A DNA stretch of 64,000 nucleotides from Guyanagaster necrorhizus (taxonomy: Eukaryota > Basidiomycota > Agaricomycetes > Agaricales > Physalacriaceae). Both the position numbers and the translations under genes were made by a program. The stretch spans positions 491,336-555,335 of the forward strand of contig NW_025064897.1 of NCBI RefSeq assembly GCF_019112545.1, read 5' to 3'. Shown here one piece after another: positions 10,690 to 21,090 of this stretch. Numbering within the stretch: position 1 is the stretch's first letter; each line of letters begins with the position of its first letter. The notes beneath the pieces are model-generated. The model was not told where the DNA came from and did no database searches. It saw nothing but the letters and a program-made list of their open reading frames with translations.

Positions 10690-11199
10690 TCAAAAAACTT
10701 GCTCCACTCTCATCTCCACCAGAGTCCACATAGGCTCACCTTCTTCTCTCTCTCCTGCCCTCTCACTCTTTAGTTGCATCTGCTTCTCTGCCTCTATAGC
10801 CTCCCATTCTCTCTCCCTTTCCTCAGCTTCTGCTAATCTCTGTGCATCCTCCTCTGCCCTCAACCTTTCCTGTTCTTTCTCAGCCTTCTTCTGGACCAAT
10901 CTTTTCTGCTCTCTCCACTCCTTCACTGCTCTTCTCAAGGCTTCTATTTTTTCCATATGAACTGCATGCTCTGCCTTCACCCTCTCTTTCTGCTCCCTCT
11001 TCACCCTCTTCACCTTCCACAATTCATGCCTCTCCACCACCTTGGCATGCTCCTCCTCCACTGTGAGATGATCTAACTGAAACTCCTCTCTTTCTCCTTC
11101 AGAACAGTCTGGCATCAGAGCCTGTATAAAGGGCTCAAAAGTCACTGATAAATGATATACTATAATGGTCAACATTTTAGCAAGAAGAAAAAAAGACAA
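10690..11199 (-). CDS. Antisense Glu/Lys/Arg-rich coiled-coil ORF inside gypsy B
   Basis: An uninterrupted 169-codon frame runs antisense to the element, between the chromodomain and the 3' LTR. The first 30 residues are hydrophobic to mixed. Residues about 45-150 are very rich in Glu, Arg, Lys and Ala with heptad-like spacing ('EEHAKVVERHELWKVKRVKR', 'EKEQERLRAEEDAQRLAEAE'), predicting a long coiled coil. It is open although all other frames of the element are broken; low-complexity GAG/AAG codons give few chances for stops, so openness alone is weak evidence. Possibly an accessory gene carried by this gypsy family, or a captured host fragment. Function unknown, expression unproven. Confidence 0.4.
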   Translation of the reverse strand: MSFFLLAKMLTIIVYHLSVTFEPFIQALMPDCSEGEREEFQLDHLTVEEEHAKVVERHELWKVKRVKREQKERVKAEHAVHMEKIEALRRAVKEWREQKRLVQKKAEKEQERLRAEEDAQRLAEAEEREREWEAIEAEKQMQLKSERAGEREEGEPMWTLVEMRVEQVF

Positions 11200-11315
11200 C
11201 TAAATGAGAGATGATGATAGTAGCAGATCAAGTTGCAGGATTCCCATGGTTGCCAATAATTCTTCATATGGCTCCATCAGGTATCAGGATCTGTGCTCTT
11301 GAGAACAAGATTGCT

Positions 11316-11327
11316 AAAGGGGAGATA
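11316..11327 (+). other. Polypurine tract of gypsy B
   Basis: AAAGGGGAGATA directly precedes the TGTTA start of the 3' LTR at 11329. This is the plus-strand primer site expected of an LTR retrotransposon and fixes the plus orientation of the element. Confidence 0.7.
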
Positions 11328-11328
11328 C

Positions 11329-11826
11329 TGTTATATGCATGCCACCAGTCTCCATTCACCTTGATCAATCTAGAATTCAACCACCAAGTTCCACTGGCCT
11401 CCAGCCATTCTTCACTTCTACTAATTTTATTTTATCTTGATCATTTCACATCTGTATTTCACATCATAATATCTAGATCTTGAATGTGGTAGCAAATAGT
11501 TGACACTGGAGCCCAATGAACCTCAACTCAGAATTAGCTACTGTTAGTATATAAACCATATACAATCATTATAATTACTCAGTTTGAATATCAACTTAGA
11601 TGGCCACTTACACTTTGTACTCACTTCAGTTCCCTTTATCTCATCAATTGGACTCTGCTCCAAAGGATACTCCTCTCCACTTCTCTGATAAACCTCTGTT
11701 CTGCTGATCCAAGTCCTTGCACCTTGACTCAAGGATGATATTGCCAATAGCTTCATTAATGCTCACACACTCTGTCAGTCTCCACATGTGCACTCAAGCC
11801 CAATTGTTTGGCATGTTCCTAATACA
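11329..11826 (+). repeat. Gypsy B 3' LTR, old CpG-depleted copy of the solo LTR family
   Basis: The 498-bp block starts TGTTATATGCATGCC and ends GGCATGTTCCTAATACA. Its reverse complement aligns end to end with 5399-5896, with the same length but many C-to-T and G-to-A differences, most obviously wherever the young copy has CpG (GGAACGTGCC versus GGAACATGCC; GCATGCGCGTAACA versus GCATGCATATAACA). The flanks (GATAC left, ATGGC right) are not duplicated, as expected for one LTR of a longer element and not for a solo LTR. Confidence 0.9.
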
Positions 11827-12311
11827 ATGGCAATATGCTTTATGCAGAGGTCCTAGATGTGAGCATCCATATCAGTGCCCTCTGTATACTTCATGTTCTG
11901 GAGTATCTGTTGGGCTTCAAATAGTGCCATATCATTTTGGACAGCATAGGTGTCTACTGGTGAGTCTCATGCCTCCTTCACTGTCTCCATTGTCTTAACC
12001 CCTAACCAAATAGGGTCAGAGATATTGAGAATGATATGTGAGCATATGTGAGAGTCATGAAATTTCCATTTATCATATAATAGTGTGAATGAATATAGTG
12101 GTGTGGGATCCAGTGGGAGCAGTGTGGTAATCAGTGTTGTGTCCATAGTCACCTGGGCAGTAGATGGGCATGGAATTGTTCCATCCACATATCCCCATAA
12201 GCCTTTACCACTGATAATTTCAGTGATCTTAATCTGCCAAAATGCAAGGTTTTTCCCATTGAACTGAGAGGCTTTGGGGAGTTGGGTAATGGAAGGGCTT
12301 ATTGTTAACAT
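11827..12311 (-). pseudogene. Second copia gag N-terminal fragment, cut by gypsy B
   Basis: The minus strand from 12311 encodes a copia/UBN2-type gag start: 'LPKASQFNGKNLAFWQIKIT' then 'LWGYVDGTIPCP', 'LYDKWKFHDSHICSHIILNI', and, after a shift, 'MKYTEGTDMDAHI' close to 11870. The match stops at 11827, exactly where the gypsy B LTR ends, so gypsy B probably inserted into this copia gag. CpG-depleted. Confidence 0.7.
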
Positions 12312-13206
12312 GGTTAGAGATTACAGTTATTCATGTAAATAGTTGTGGGTATTGAGTCACTCTTGTGAGTAAATTATACTGCATATTCTCCTTGACTGAT
12401 TCAGAGGCTAGGGCAGAGCCACATAACCTAATGTAAGATGAACAATGTAATCAGAACTAAGAAGCAAGTAAAGTATGCAAAGTATATGAGCTAGATAACA
12501 CATATCTCAGTCAGCACAGTACAGGTGAAATGACTGAGATTGCAGAAGTAACTACATGGTATATATACTGTCAGTATGAAGTTTAGGGATATGGAAAAAC
12601 AAAAGAGTCCATAATGAACAGCATACAATGTAGTCAGGACTGCATCAGGTATTACATGTCTCATTCAACACTCTTCAACATCTACTGTCTTTCTCAAGTT
12701 CACTTTTGAGAGGACTCACTGATCAGTGACATTTCACATCCAATAGAACATCTTTTGAAGAATCTGTCAATGTATGTACCATGTCTATCTTATATGACCT
12801 TTTACTAATCAGCATTTTTAGTTAGTGCTATTATTGCTGCTGGTAACACAATAGATTTTGTGATAGTGATGGTTGATTATGAGACCACCTTAAAGGTGTC
12901 AAGGAGAAAGTGGAAAAGGTGAATCACTATTTACAGGAATTAGTGCAGCTTTGTGAGTTTGAGCTTTCACTTCTAGAACTCTCAGGGTTTCCCTGCAATA
13001 CCAAGACATATAAAAAATGATATTTCAGGAAATTTTCTTCTCAAAAAGTTCTTATTTCTGATATTGGAGATCCTCCTGTCTATCCTTTATTTCTCACTTT
13101 ATACAATTAATTGCACACATCAATGGCAAAATATACCTTGTATTTCTCCACAGCCTCAGTGAGATCTGCAATTTGACTAAATTCTACCAATGCATGACCA
13201 AAATTA
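12312..13206. other. CpG-poor non-coding flank of the repeat island
   Basis: AT-rich sequence with no recognisable protein. It should contain the leader and 5' LTR of the second copia element, but I could not delimit them. CpG depletion continues to about 13,206 and ends abruptly about 90 bp before the AXL2-like start codon. Confidence 0.4.
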
Positions 13207-13297
13207 CGTTATTGGTGCATGTTGATCAGTGTCTTCCTGAAGAATTCAGCCATCGTCATCGCGAACAGTGAGCTCGCTGGGCGACTCGTCAAACAAA

Positions 13298-16161
13298 ATG
13301 GCGTGCTCGCTCTTGTCCATCCCTACAGTATCCCTTCTTTTGCTCTCTCTGATTTCAGCAGTACCCGTCCTGGCGTCCAGTGTCTTCGTCTCGGTTGAAC
13401 TAGCAACACAACTCCCATTTGTTGCGCGCATCGGCGAGAACTACCTTTGGGCCATTTCCAACAGTACATTTAGCGGCTGCAGCGACGTGTTGAATCTCTC
13501 GACCTCGAGCTTACCTGCATGGCTGTCTTTTGACCGCGACTCAACCACATTCTATGGGAAACCGATGGCGGATGACGGAAACGACTCGAGCATTGACATT
13601 ACAGTGACTGCTCGAGGCTGCGATTCCTCTGCCTCTTCATCTTTCTCTCTTTTCCTTACATCCAACCCTGCGCCTACTCTTAACACTCCCATTGCATCAC
13701 AGTTTCGAACTTCTAATCCTTCGCTATCATCTGTATTCGAAATCAACGCAACTTCTGCGTTGGCGACGCCGAATCCTGCACTACGGATCCCACCAAAATG
13801 GTCTTTTAGCATCGGCTTTCAAGGAAACACCTTCACGTCACCGAACCGTCTGTATTACGCGGTGTTGCAAGCAGACGGCTCGCCTATTCCCTCTTGGATG
13901 CGGTATAGCTCCCAGGAATTTACTCTCGGAGGCGTTACTCCGATAAGGGATTCTTTGCCTCTACCTTCTACATACAGTCTGGTCCTGCATGCATCAGATG
14001 AAGAAGGAACAACGGCGATACAACAACAGTTCGATATTGTCTTAGCTGATCACGATGTTTCTTTATCTCGTTCAGTTCTCCCTACCATCAACATCACTGC
14101 CGACACACTTTTCAACCTGGCTCTAAACTCGTCGCTTGATTTCTTGGGTGTTTTAGTAGATGGCAAACCATTCCAACCCGAATATCTAGCTGATCTGTTG
14201 GTCGACACGTCTTGCTGTCCATGGTTATCGTATGATCACAAGACGAGGCATCTGTCTGGAAATCCCGCTTCGGACTTTCAGGCCTGCGAACCGGTTCTTC
14301 CCGTCAAGCTGGTCACCATCTTTAACGAGACGCTCCAGACGAACATTTCCATGGCGTTGGTGCCTTCCTATTTTTCTACGGACGCGATACCGGCTATCGT
14401 TGCCGGCAAAGATGGACACTTGCAATTTGATCTGAAGCCTTATTTCTCTAACACCAGCGGACCGAATGATGTTGACTTGAGCACTTCCTATGATCCTAAT
14501 GAGGCCGGTAACACAGTGTACTTCGATGGTCAAACCGCCGTGCTGAATGGCACCATTCCAAGCACCTTTTCCAAGAAGCCTATTAACGTCACATTCGCTG
14601 CGTATTCCCGTATTACACATTCAACTTCACACACCAGTGTTTCCATCACCCTTTCTCCTTCCGATCACAAATCAGAGGATTTTGATGGCTCGGATCACCA
14701 TGGCGGTCTCTCTGCTCACGCTAAGCTTGTACTGGGACTGAGCATAGCTTTCGGGGTAGTTGGTGGAATGCTTGGTCTTGGAATTCTTTTCGTATTGTTC
14801 AGGCGTTGTGCGCGAATTGAAGATACGGCTTTGGGAGGCCAAATGGGTCAGCAAGCTTCGTCTGATAAATGGTATGGTATCGAAGAAGGAAAGGGATACC
14901 GGTATTCAGAGAAAGTAAGTTTCCGCTATCTTGAGCCATTCTAAAACATTGACTTGTATATCATCAGCCGCCAGAGCATGCTCGAAGCCCTCTCAACTAC
15001 GGAAATCTTGGTCTACATCGCATGTTGGAGAGAAGTCACTCCGATCTATCGTCCAATGATGGCAGTGCTACCACGCAGAGTCCCGGAGTAATGAGCAAAC
15101 GGGAGTTCAGTACGAGGATTCGAGAAACCGTACGAACCGTCAGTGACAAATATGCACGATCACGGCGAGCTCCTCAGGCCCTCAGTCTGAACCGACCAGT
15201 CATTGGAAAACCAATATTAATTTCTGAGGTTCCGGTTTCTGGTTCTCCTCCTGATCCTTTCAGCGATTTCGACTCGGGTCCTGGCAGCAGTTTTTTGACG
15301 AGAACGTCATCGTCCTCCGATGATGGCTTTATTCCCCAGAGGCGACCTGACTGTTTAACTCGTTCTCCGCCCGCTGTTCATCTCGAGGATTGTCGAAATG
15401 AATCCAGGGACTCCATCGCATCGGTGGTCGCTCATGTCGCCGAATCTGTCGTGCAGACGGCGTTCAGGGCTAGCATACGAAGCGACATGTCTATATCTTC
15501 TGACCATCATGAACCTCTGCCGTCTCCTGTCGCACAGCGACCTCGTCTGGTACCTTTTACCAGTGCGATGCGCGTACCAGTTCCCAGTATGTCCATGACA
15601 TCTCTTGATTCTCCCCAAGGCAGTTTCGAGGGCCCTCATTGGGTCCTGAGCCAGAAGGCGACGGTAGAGAAGCAGGAACAGACGCCATCCCCACGTATAA
15701 AGAAGAGCAGAAGCGGCGACGAACTTGCTATTGGTATTCACTGTGTGCAAGCGTTTGGCGTGGAAAATCCTGTAAACACTGTTGGATCGACGCTGACAGT
15801 TTCGACGAATGTCCGGTCCTCATTTTCTTCTCTAGAGTCTTCTCACCATGGGCATCAGACGGGCGAAATAGAAGTGGTGAAAATCGTAGCCAGAGTTGGG
15901 GAGCGGTTCAAATTCCGGATTGCCCTTGGGGCCACTTCTCCAGGCTCATTTGGTGGATCCCACAGATTGCAAGCGAGACTGGTGTCTGGGCAAATGTTAC
16001 CGAAGTTCTTGCATGTTGATCTTAATGGGAGACGAGGATCGGGCGCCGTTGTGTTTTACGGTGTGCCCAGCACCGGAGATACCGGAGAGTTTGATACGGG
16101 CGTCTACGACGGTAATATATGTGTAGGCCGACTCTACTTGGAAGTCATTGGCAGGGAATGA
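13298..16161 (+). CDS. AXL2-like transmembrane polarity protein with cadherin-like (CADG) domains
   Basis: Two exons (13298-14914, 14968-16161; 53-bp GT-AG intron) encode 936 residues. The start at 13298 has a good context (CAAACAAAATGG) and begins a signal peptide (SLLSIPTVSLLLLSLISAV); a longer frame upstream lacks an ATG. The ectodomain (about 30-470) is N-glycosylation-rich and starts with the Axl2 hallmark 'QLPFVARIGENYLWAISNST', followed by 'LPAWLSFDRDSTTFYGKP', a dystroglycan-type cadherin-like repeat seen at least twice. One membrane segment follows (about 474-499, 'LVLGLSIAFGVVGGMLGLGI'), then a Ser-rich cytoplasmic tail of about 430 residues whose last 100 residues again resemble a CADG fold ('ARVGERFKFRIAL', 'MLPKFLHVDLNGRRGSGAVV'). 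In yeast Axl2/Bud10 marks the axial budding site; a general polarity or cell-wall role is inferred here. Convergent with the DcpS gene (166 bp between stops). Confidence 0.85.
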
Positions 16162-16327
16162 GATCTCTCACCTTCCTCTTTTTTATTCTATTTTCTTGCG
16201 GACTATAACATGTATCAAGAGACCTTATCCAGTACTAGTACTCAGTAACCTCCCTACCATCTGTATCCTACATAGTATTCTCTATGCCCTTATTTACACT
16301 TGTCTTTCGTCACGGTCGAATTGGAAA

Positions 16328-17714
16328 TCATTTCACCAGACTGCCTTGTGCTTCGATCATCGGCCTGTAGAGACCATGTTGTTCCCCCAGTCCATAAGTA
16401 AATGTCATGTGCTCCAGAATATCGATGCCACTTGCGGCCGTGGTCTCGAGCTGGTAGATGAAGCGGATCAGTCAAGGGGTATGTATCATAAGTTGACGCC
16501 CACCAGAGATATGACATCGTCCAAAAGATGTGCCTGCCCAACAGCCATACCAAATGCAGGGCCTTCATAGCCTGCATTGGCGATGTGAACATGGAAATGA
16601 TCTGACTGGGAATTGGGAACAATCTTGGACAAAAAAGATGAAGGACACGAACAGTAACTGGGTTGATAATGGATCCACATCCTAAGTGAACCCGTCGGCA
16701 ATCCCCATTTCTCTTGAACGACTCGATAGGCCTCCTTCCGAATGGATTTCAAGAGGGGAACATGCCCTAGAAGATAACTATCAGCCCGGCCGAAGCTCCT
16801 ATACTCTACCTCCTACCAAGACGCAGATCGCGAAGACTGTGAATGGCAGGATCTCGCGCGATCGCGATTAAGTATAGGCTGCTAATGGTGTGTAGATCCC
16901 ATTTCATGTCGGGCAGCAAGATAAATTCTGAAGAAGAGAACAACACGGCCTCTTGTTCAGCTTCCCCGGAGAGGATTTTTGTTACCCTGAAAATCATTAT
17001 CAATGAGGACACCAACTGCGCAACAATAAGGAAGGGGCGGACTCACCAGCGTGTCCGAGCGGGGGGAAAGGTGTTGATGTAAGGTCTCACTACGCTGGCA
17101 TATAGTTCTGGCGTCTCACGTACGAGGGTAGATTTCTGCGGGGAATACTGTTACTGTTTGTGAGTATCTAGATCGCCCTCCAGGGAGGCAAAAGCGTAGC
17201 AGGTACGCATGATACCTTCCAAACATGATCGTCTGTGGCGGGGCATATGATGTCAATTTTAACGTCCCCCTGCCGTTGGTGCTCCTCTGAGGGTGATAGC
17301 CAACCCGCGAGCCACGAGTACTGTACCAGGATATTAATTCAAGAACGGGTATCGACTGTGGGAGTTGCTACCTACGATGTCGGTTGATTGGATTAGCTTC
17401 ACGCTGGTGACGATCGTCGGCCGCTCAGACTCGGAGTGGAAGAAAAGTTTGGCAAGCTCTGGAGCGAAAGCGGTCTTTTCGATGCGAATGATAGCCCTCA
17501 GGTTCTTTGATGTATATTCAATTCCGCGGGTCTCGGTACCGTCTGGACGGGTCAGCGACCAGGAGACGGGAAATGTCCCGAGCAAGGTTATCCTTTTCTT
17601 TTCGGGCTCTAATTTCGAAATTGTTAGTCCAGTGAGTCAGAGAGCAGGTGCAAGGGCACCTTCGTTCAAAGTCCTTTCAAATTTGAATGAATTGAGTGTA
17701 GACAGAACATCCAT
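16328..17714 (-). CDS. DCS1: Scavenger mRNA-decapping enzyme DcpS (HIT family)
   Basis: Eight exons on the minus strand (17714-17660, 17608-17376, 17320-17216, 17135-17047, 16986-16817, 16766-16653, 16601-16504, 16450-16328) give 328 residues, the usual DcpS size. The enzyme hydrolyses the m7GpppN cap left after 3'-5' mRNA decay. Visible family blocks: 'RITLLGTFP' and 'AIIRIEKTAF' (N-terminal domain), 'DVKIDIICPATDDHV', 'FILLPDMKWD', 'LYLIAIARDPAIHSLRDLR', and the histidine triad 'HYQPSYYHFHVHI' (His257, His259, His261). The triad is split by an intron inside the second Tyr codon (TAC T/AT). The C-terminus 'MTFTYGLGEQHGLY' is typical. Introns are 50-80 bp. The first donor is GTGCCC and the sixth GTTCGT, both weak, but each splice restores the family sequence exactly. 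No lesions seen. Confidence 0.93.
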
Positions 17715-17988
17715 GATCAAAGTTCGGAGTAACTTGCGACGTACGGCTCAAATTCGTGGCACAAATGTACTGATGCAATATTATTTAGTTACCCCAGGGG
17801 ATCGGGTCGCATATCTACACGCGAAAGCAACAACATGAACAGACAAAAAAAACAGAATATGCATCATCGACTACTAAACGGATAGCTAGCGTAGGTCTTC
17901 AATGTTCGTTCTACCGCCCCTATTACACAGCGATAACCCCTCTCATCGCTGCACTACTCGATGTCGCCACGTACCGCACGATAGCTCC

Positions 17989-18407
17989 TTATGATTTCCA
18001 GATGAGGATAGCAAGTGAGCCAACGTAGAAATAAATGAAATGTTTAGTTTCTGAGGGGATCCATGAGCAGACTGAGCGGGACGCGTCGAGGGCGGCCAGC
18101 CCCATCGGGAATGGCAGAAGTACTCACCATGTGTAACGTAGCTCCCAAAGTTCTTCCCAACGACGACGTGCCATGTAGGACCGTGTCTTCTATCAAACTC
18201 TTTCTTGATCTGGGCAGCAATGTCTTTCTCGATGTTGTACTTCTCGAGTGCTGCCGACGCGATGTCCACACTCTCCTGCTGCATCTCCTCGCTCATGTCC
18301 ACATTCTTGATGATTGCCTTTGGTGCCGAGGTCCCGTCAGCAGCACGGGGGCCCGAGCCGGCATCAGTGGAGGACGAGGTGGGCGCGTCTGTTTTCTCTA
18401 CCATCAT
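17989..18407 (-). CDS. Dynein light chain LC8 (DYNLL type)
   Basis: Two exons (18407-18128, 18050-17989; 77-bp intron) encode 113 residues. The last 90 are a canonical LC8 dimer subunit: '[20 protein letters not shown]', '[19 protein letters not shown]', '[13 protein letters not shown]' and, across the splice, '[16 protein letters not shown]'. LC8 binds dynein intermediate chain and many other partners in the cytoplasm. About 20 N-terminal residues (acidic, Ser/Thr-rich) are extra compared with the usual 85-92-residue protein. Two adjacent ATGs start the frame; the first is annotated. It lies 275 bp upstream of, and in the same direction as, the DcpS start. Confidence 0.94.
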
Positions 18408-21090
18408 GGTTGCGTATAGAGGTGATCTGGGCGATACGGTGAAACGAGGAAGCTTTTATACGGAAGAATGAGTACCCTTCTGTGATCTGCAGGGGAAATG
18501 AAATGGATGTGGTGGTGGAATGAGCCGGTCGTATGGCAAGAACCAGGACTGGAAATTGGGGCACGTGGCCTGGGCTTATATGACTTGGGCACGGACACTG
18601 GCAGGCAATCCACTCGCATGCACATGGTACCCATCCCCAACGGCTGCGGTCGTCCTCCTTTCGGGTTTCGGGCGATTTATTTACCACCAATCTGCCTTCC
18701 GTCTGGTTCGTTTTCCGTATGCTGGTTTGTCTGTAATCCTCGAGCTTTCGGACAGCACATGCATCCGTCCCACGGGTCTGCCACTACTTACTTACTATCC
18801 CATATCTGAACCGGTTCACGATTGCTGGTCTTTTCCAAACTCAGAGAAGCCGCTGCGGTGGCGTAGCGAAATAAAATTTATATAGTAATTGTCGTGATTT
18901 GCTTTCACCCTTTGTTTCCTCCGTGCTCAGGTCGTCTTGGCCATATGCCGCCTCCTCGTAAACTTGCTTGCCCTCGGTCTGACTGCATGCTCTGTCGTGG
19001 CGTGTAATCATAGAACACCGTGCCTTTCTGTTGCTCTCACCCTCGACTATCATCGTACCTGTTCTCGCCTGGCTAATAATGCGAGTTTGCCGCCTCGCAT
19101 TCATAATACTATCAGGGAAGTTTCATCATCGATCTATTCTAGTGTTCTCATGATTCAATGCCGCTCCTTCTGCTCCATATGCTTACCAGTGTCCCTCAAA
19201 AACATTCTATTGGCCTCTTCACGTACACATAAATCCGAGAAGGCGCCTCGTTCCTCATGTTGACCATCACTTGAGCACCCACTCATGTGGACTGGCGTCG
19301 TGTTACGCTTGATACAATGCACAGGCCACATGTTCGCATTCGCTATACTTCTCTCATTCAATGTTGTTGACCTCAGGCTCTATTTTACGTTCTGATTAGA
19401 CACTATCGCGTTAATCCGCAGTCTCCGAGTCCAATGTTATCTCCTGGTTATCATAGATCACGCATCGGGGAGGACGCGTATTTCCTGTGATGATCTATCA
19501 TACGGGTCCTGGGAAAGCACAACAGCGTCGGAATGCTCACGGAAGCTCAACTCAAAGCTCATTTTAGCTATCTTTGCTTGCTGATGTAGAGGGCACTCTT
19601 GGCAATCTGGTTGGAAATCGATAGCACCTCTGAAGCGTGCTGGACAAGATGTGTTCAAGATTACCACGATTAGTATGGCCTATGGTCATCACATTTCCTG
19701 ACATACTTCTTTTTCACAAGCCATGACATTCCCTTCAAATAGATCTGATTTATTCGTCAAAACCGTCACGATCAATAACGATTCGAAGTAAATTGCTAAA
19801 CAGCCGTACGAGCCCGGACCCCATGAAAAAAGAGCGCGGCCAATTTCCTGTGAGAATATACGCACGCTGCAAGAAGTGGGGGCCCAATATGTTACATGTA
19901 ATTTGCCCGATAACTGGATGTGAGTAACTCCTCATACGGCACATGATGCAATGCTCTAGAACGAATTCAGAGCGCGTTGCTGTGCGCGGTCCATTTACGG
20001 CTCGTATACGCCCCACCGCTTTGCAGATGGTACCGCTATGTAATGTGCATGCTATTTAATTTTCACAGGGACGGCCACGAAATGCCACCTGGTGAGAAAT
20101 AAACAGCCAGTTCGTCTTGGAAATGGTTTCGCGAGGGTTATGGACTCGTTCTAGATTTGTATGCTCAAGTCTTCCAAGTCCTCCATGAGATGATGACCTG
20201 ATCCAGGTTGTGTATCGCGTTGGTCTGCCGAAGCTTCTGCCAAATAGCAGCGGACCGGGAGATTTTGGTTCCGCTCTGATAGGCTGGGAAGGGGAGGGGT
20301 TGGTGACAGCATCTACTCTGGTTCACTTGAAGATTAATGAAGATTTACACTATGAACAGATATTAGTGCGAAATGCATTAAATAATGCCAACATTTAAGG
20401 ATACAATATTCCGTGATCGGTATTTTGTTGTGCTGAGATCGCGGCTAGTGGTAACGGAGAATCGTTATCGGTAAATTAATCTATCATCAATCAGCTGTGT
20501 TGAGTGACGTCCAAAGATTGCCTCTATGATTTCGCCGGATCTAGGGGTGGCGTCCATGGCTATCGCGCTGGCACCGGGATTTGCTATCAGTGTTTTCATA
20601 TCCATATTTTACGACCTTTCGTTGTTTTCGAAGCCCAGAGCCACGGATAATGTTACAGCTCCCCCAACTCGCGCCCGAATACCTGGGATAGGCCATTATA
20701 CGAGATATTTGGGGCATCACCGCGTCGACATAGGCCGGTAATTATCCCCAGAAGAAGAAAAAGAGGTTATTGACTGCTGTAAAAAGATACATACCAATAT
20801 CGACCAGTAGAACTGTACATTTTCCTACAGACTTAGAAAAGAAAGCACCAGTGTCGACTCCGATGACCAGGCAGACTCCGTAGATGCATAGGCAAAGAAT
20901 AACGCGGGACTTTGTAGTGGGACCGGATGAGGTAAGCAACGAGATTTTTGGGGCGCTTCCGATCATTGACCCCAGTAAAAGCTGCGTGATCCTCTGCTTT
21001 TCTTTCATTACTTCCACTGGGTCCGCTTTCTTAACAACCAGTTCGACCTTCCTCGTCGTTCTGCACGTCTAGCACCCACTCTGAACAGCC
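18408..21090. other. Long intergenic region upstream of ACC1
   Basis: About 2.7 kb, CpG-normal, with no frame I can assign to a family and no exon-like pieces with matching splice sites. Short open frames of 60-120 codons occur on both strands (for example 18520-18885 plus and 20742-21017 minus), but their composition looks random. It must contain the promoter of the dynein light chain (left) and of ACC1 (right), perhaps with a 5' UTR intron for ACC1. A non-coding RNA cannot be excluded. Confidence 0.4.

Larger units (their letters stand above)
6935..11826 (+). mobile_element. Degenerate chromodomain Ty3/gypsy retrotransposon B (pol and 3' LTR)
   Basis: Protein motifs run in order on the plus strand: protease ('INFYITHLDLS', 'LKYNWL', 'YNPLID', about 6940-7065); the pre-RT segment ('SVPVEYYNFADIFNDALSKN', about 7480-7550); reverse transcriptase with 'FVKKKTGEL', 'MPFGLTNALAAF' and catalytic 'YLDDIL' (about 7730-8085); RNase H (about 8370-8720, 'TDHKNVEYF'); integrase (about 9290-9990, 'AILVVIDYASKQ' and 'FGYHLEADRQT'); integrase C-terminus ('SVFHISQLEP') and chromodomain (about 10190-10440, 'WLGYEGTD'). 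A polypurine tract (AAAGGGGAGATA, 11316-11327) precedes a 498-bp 3' LTR at 11329-11826. Numerous TGA/TAG/TAA codons and shifts make it dead. The 5' LTR and gag are not recognisable. Confidence 0.88.

Noticed and set aside
20742..21017. 91-codon minus-strand ORF with hydrophobic stretches upstream of ACC1
   Set aside because: No family resemblance, no convincing ATG context or neighbouring exon; probably chance.
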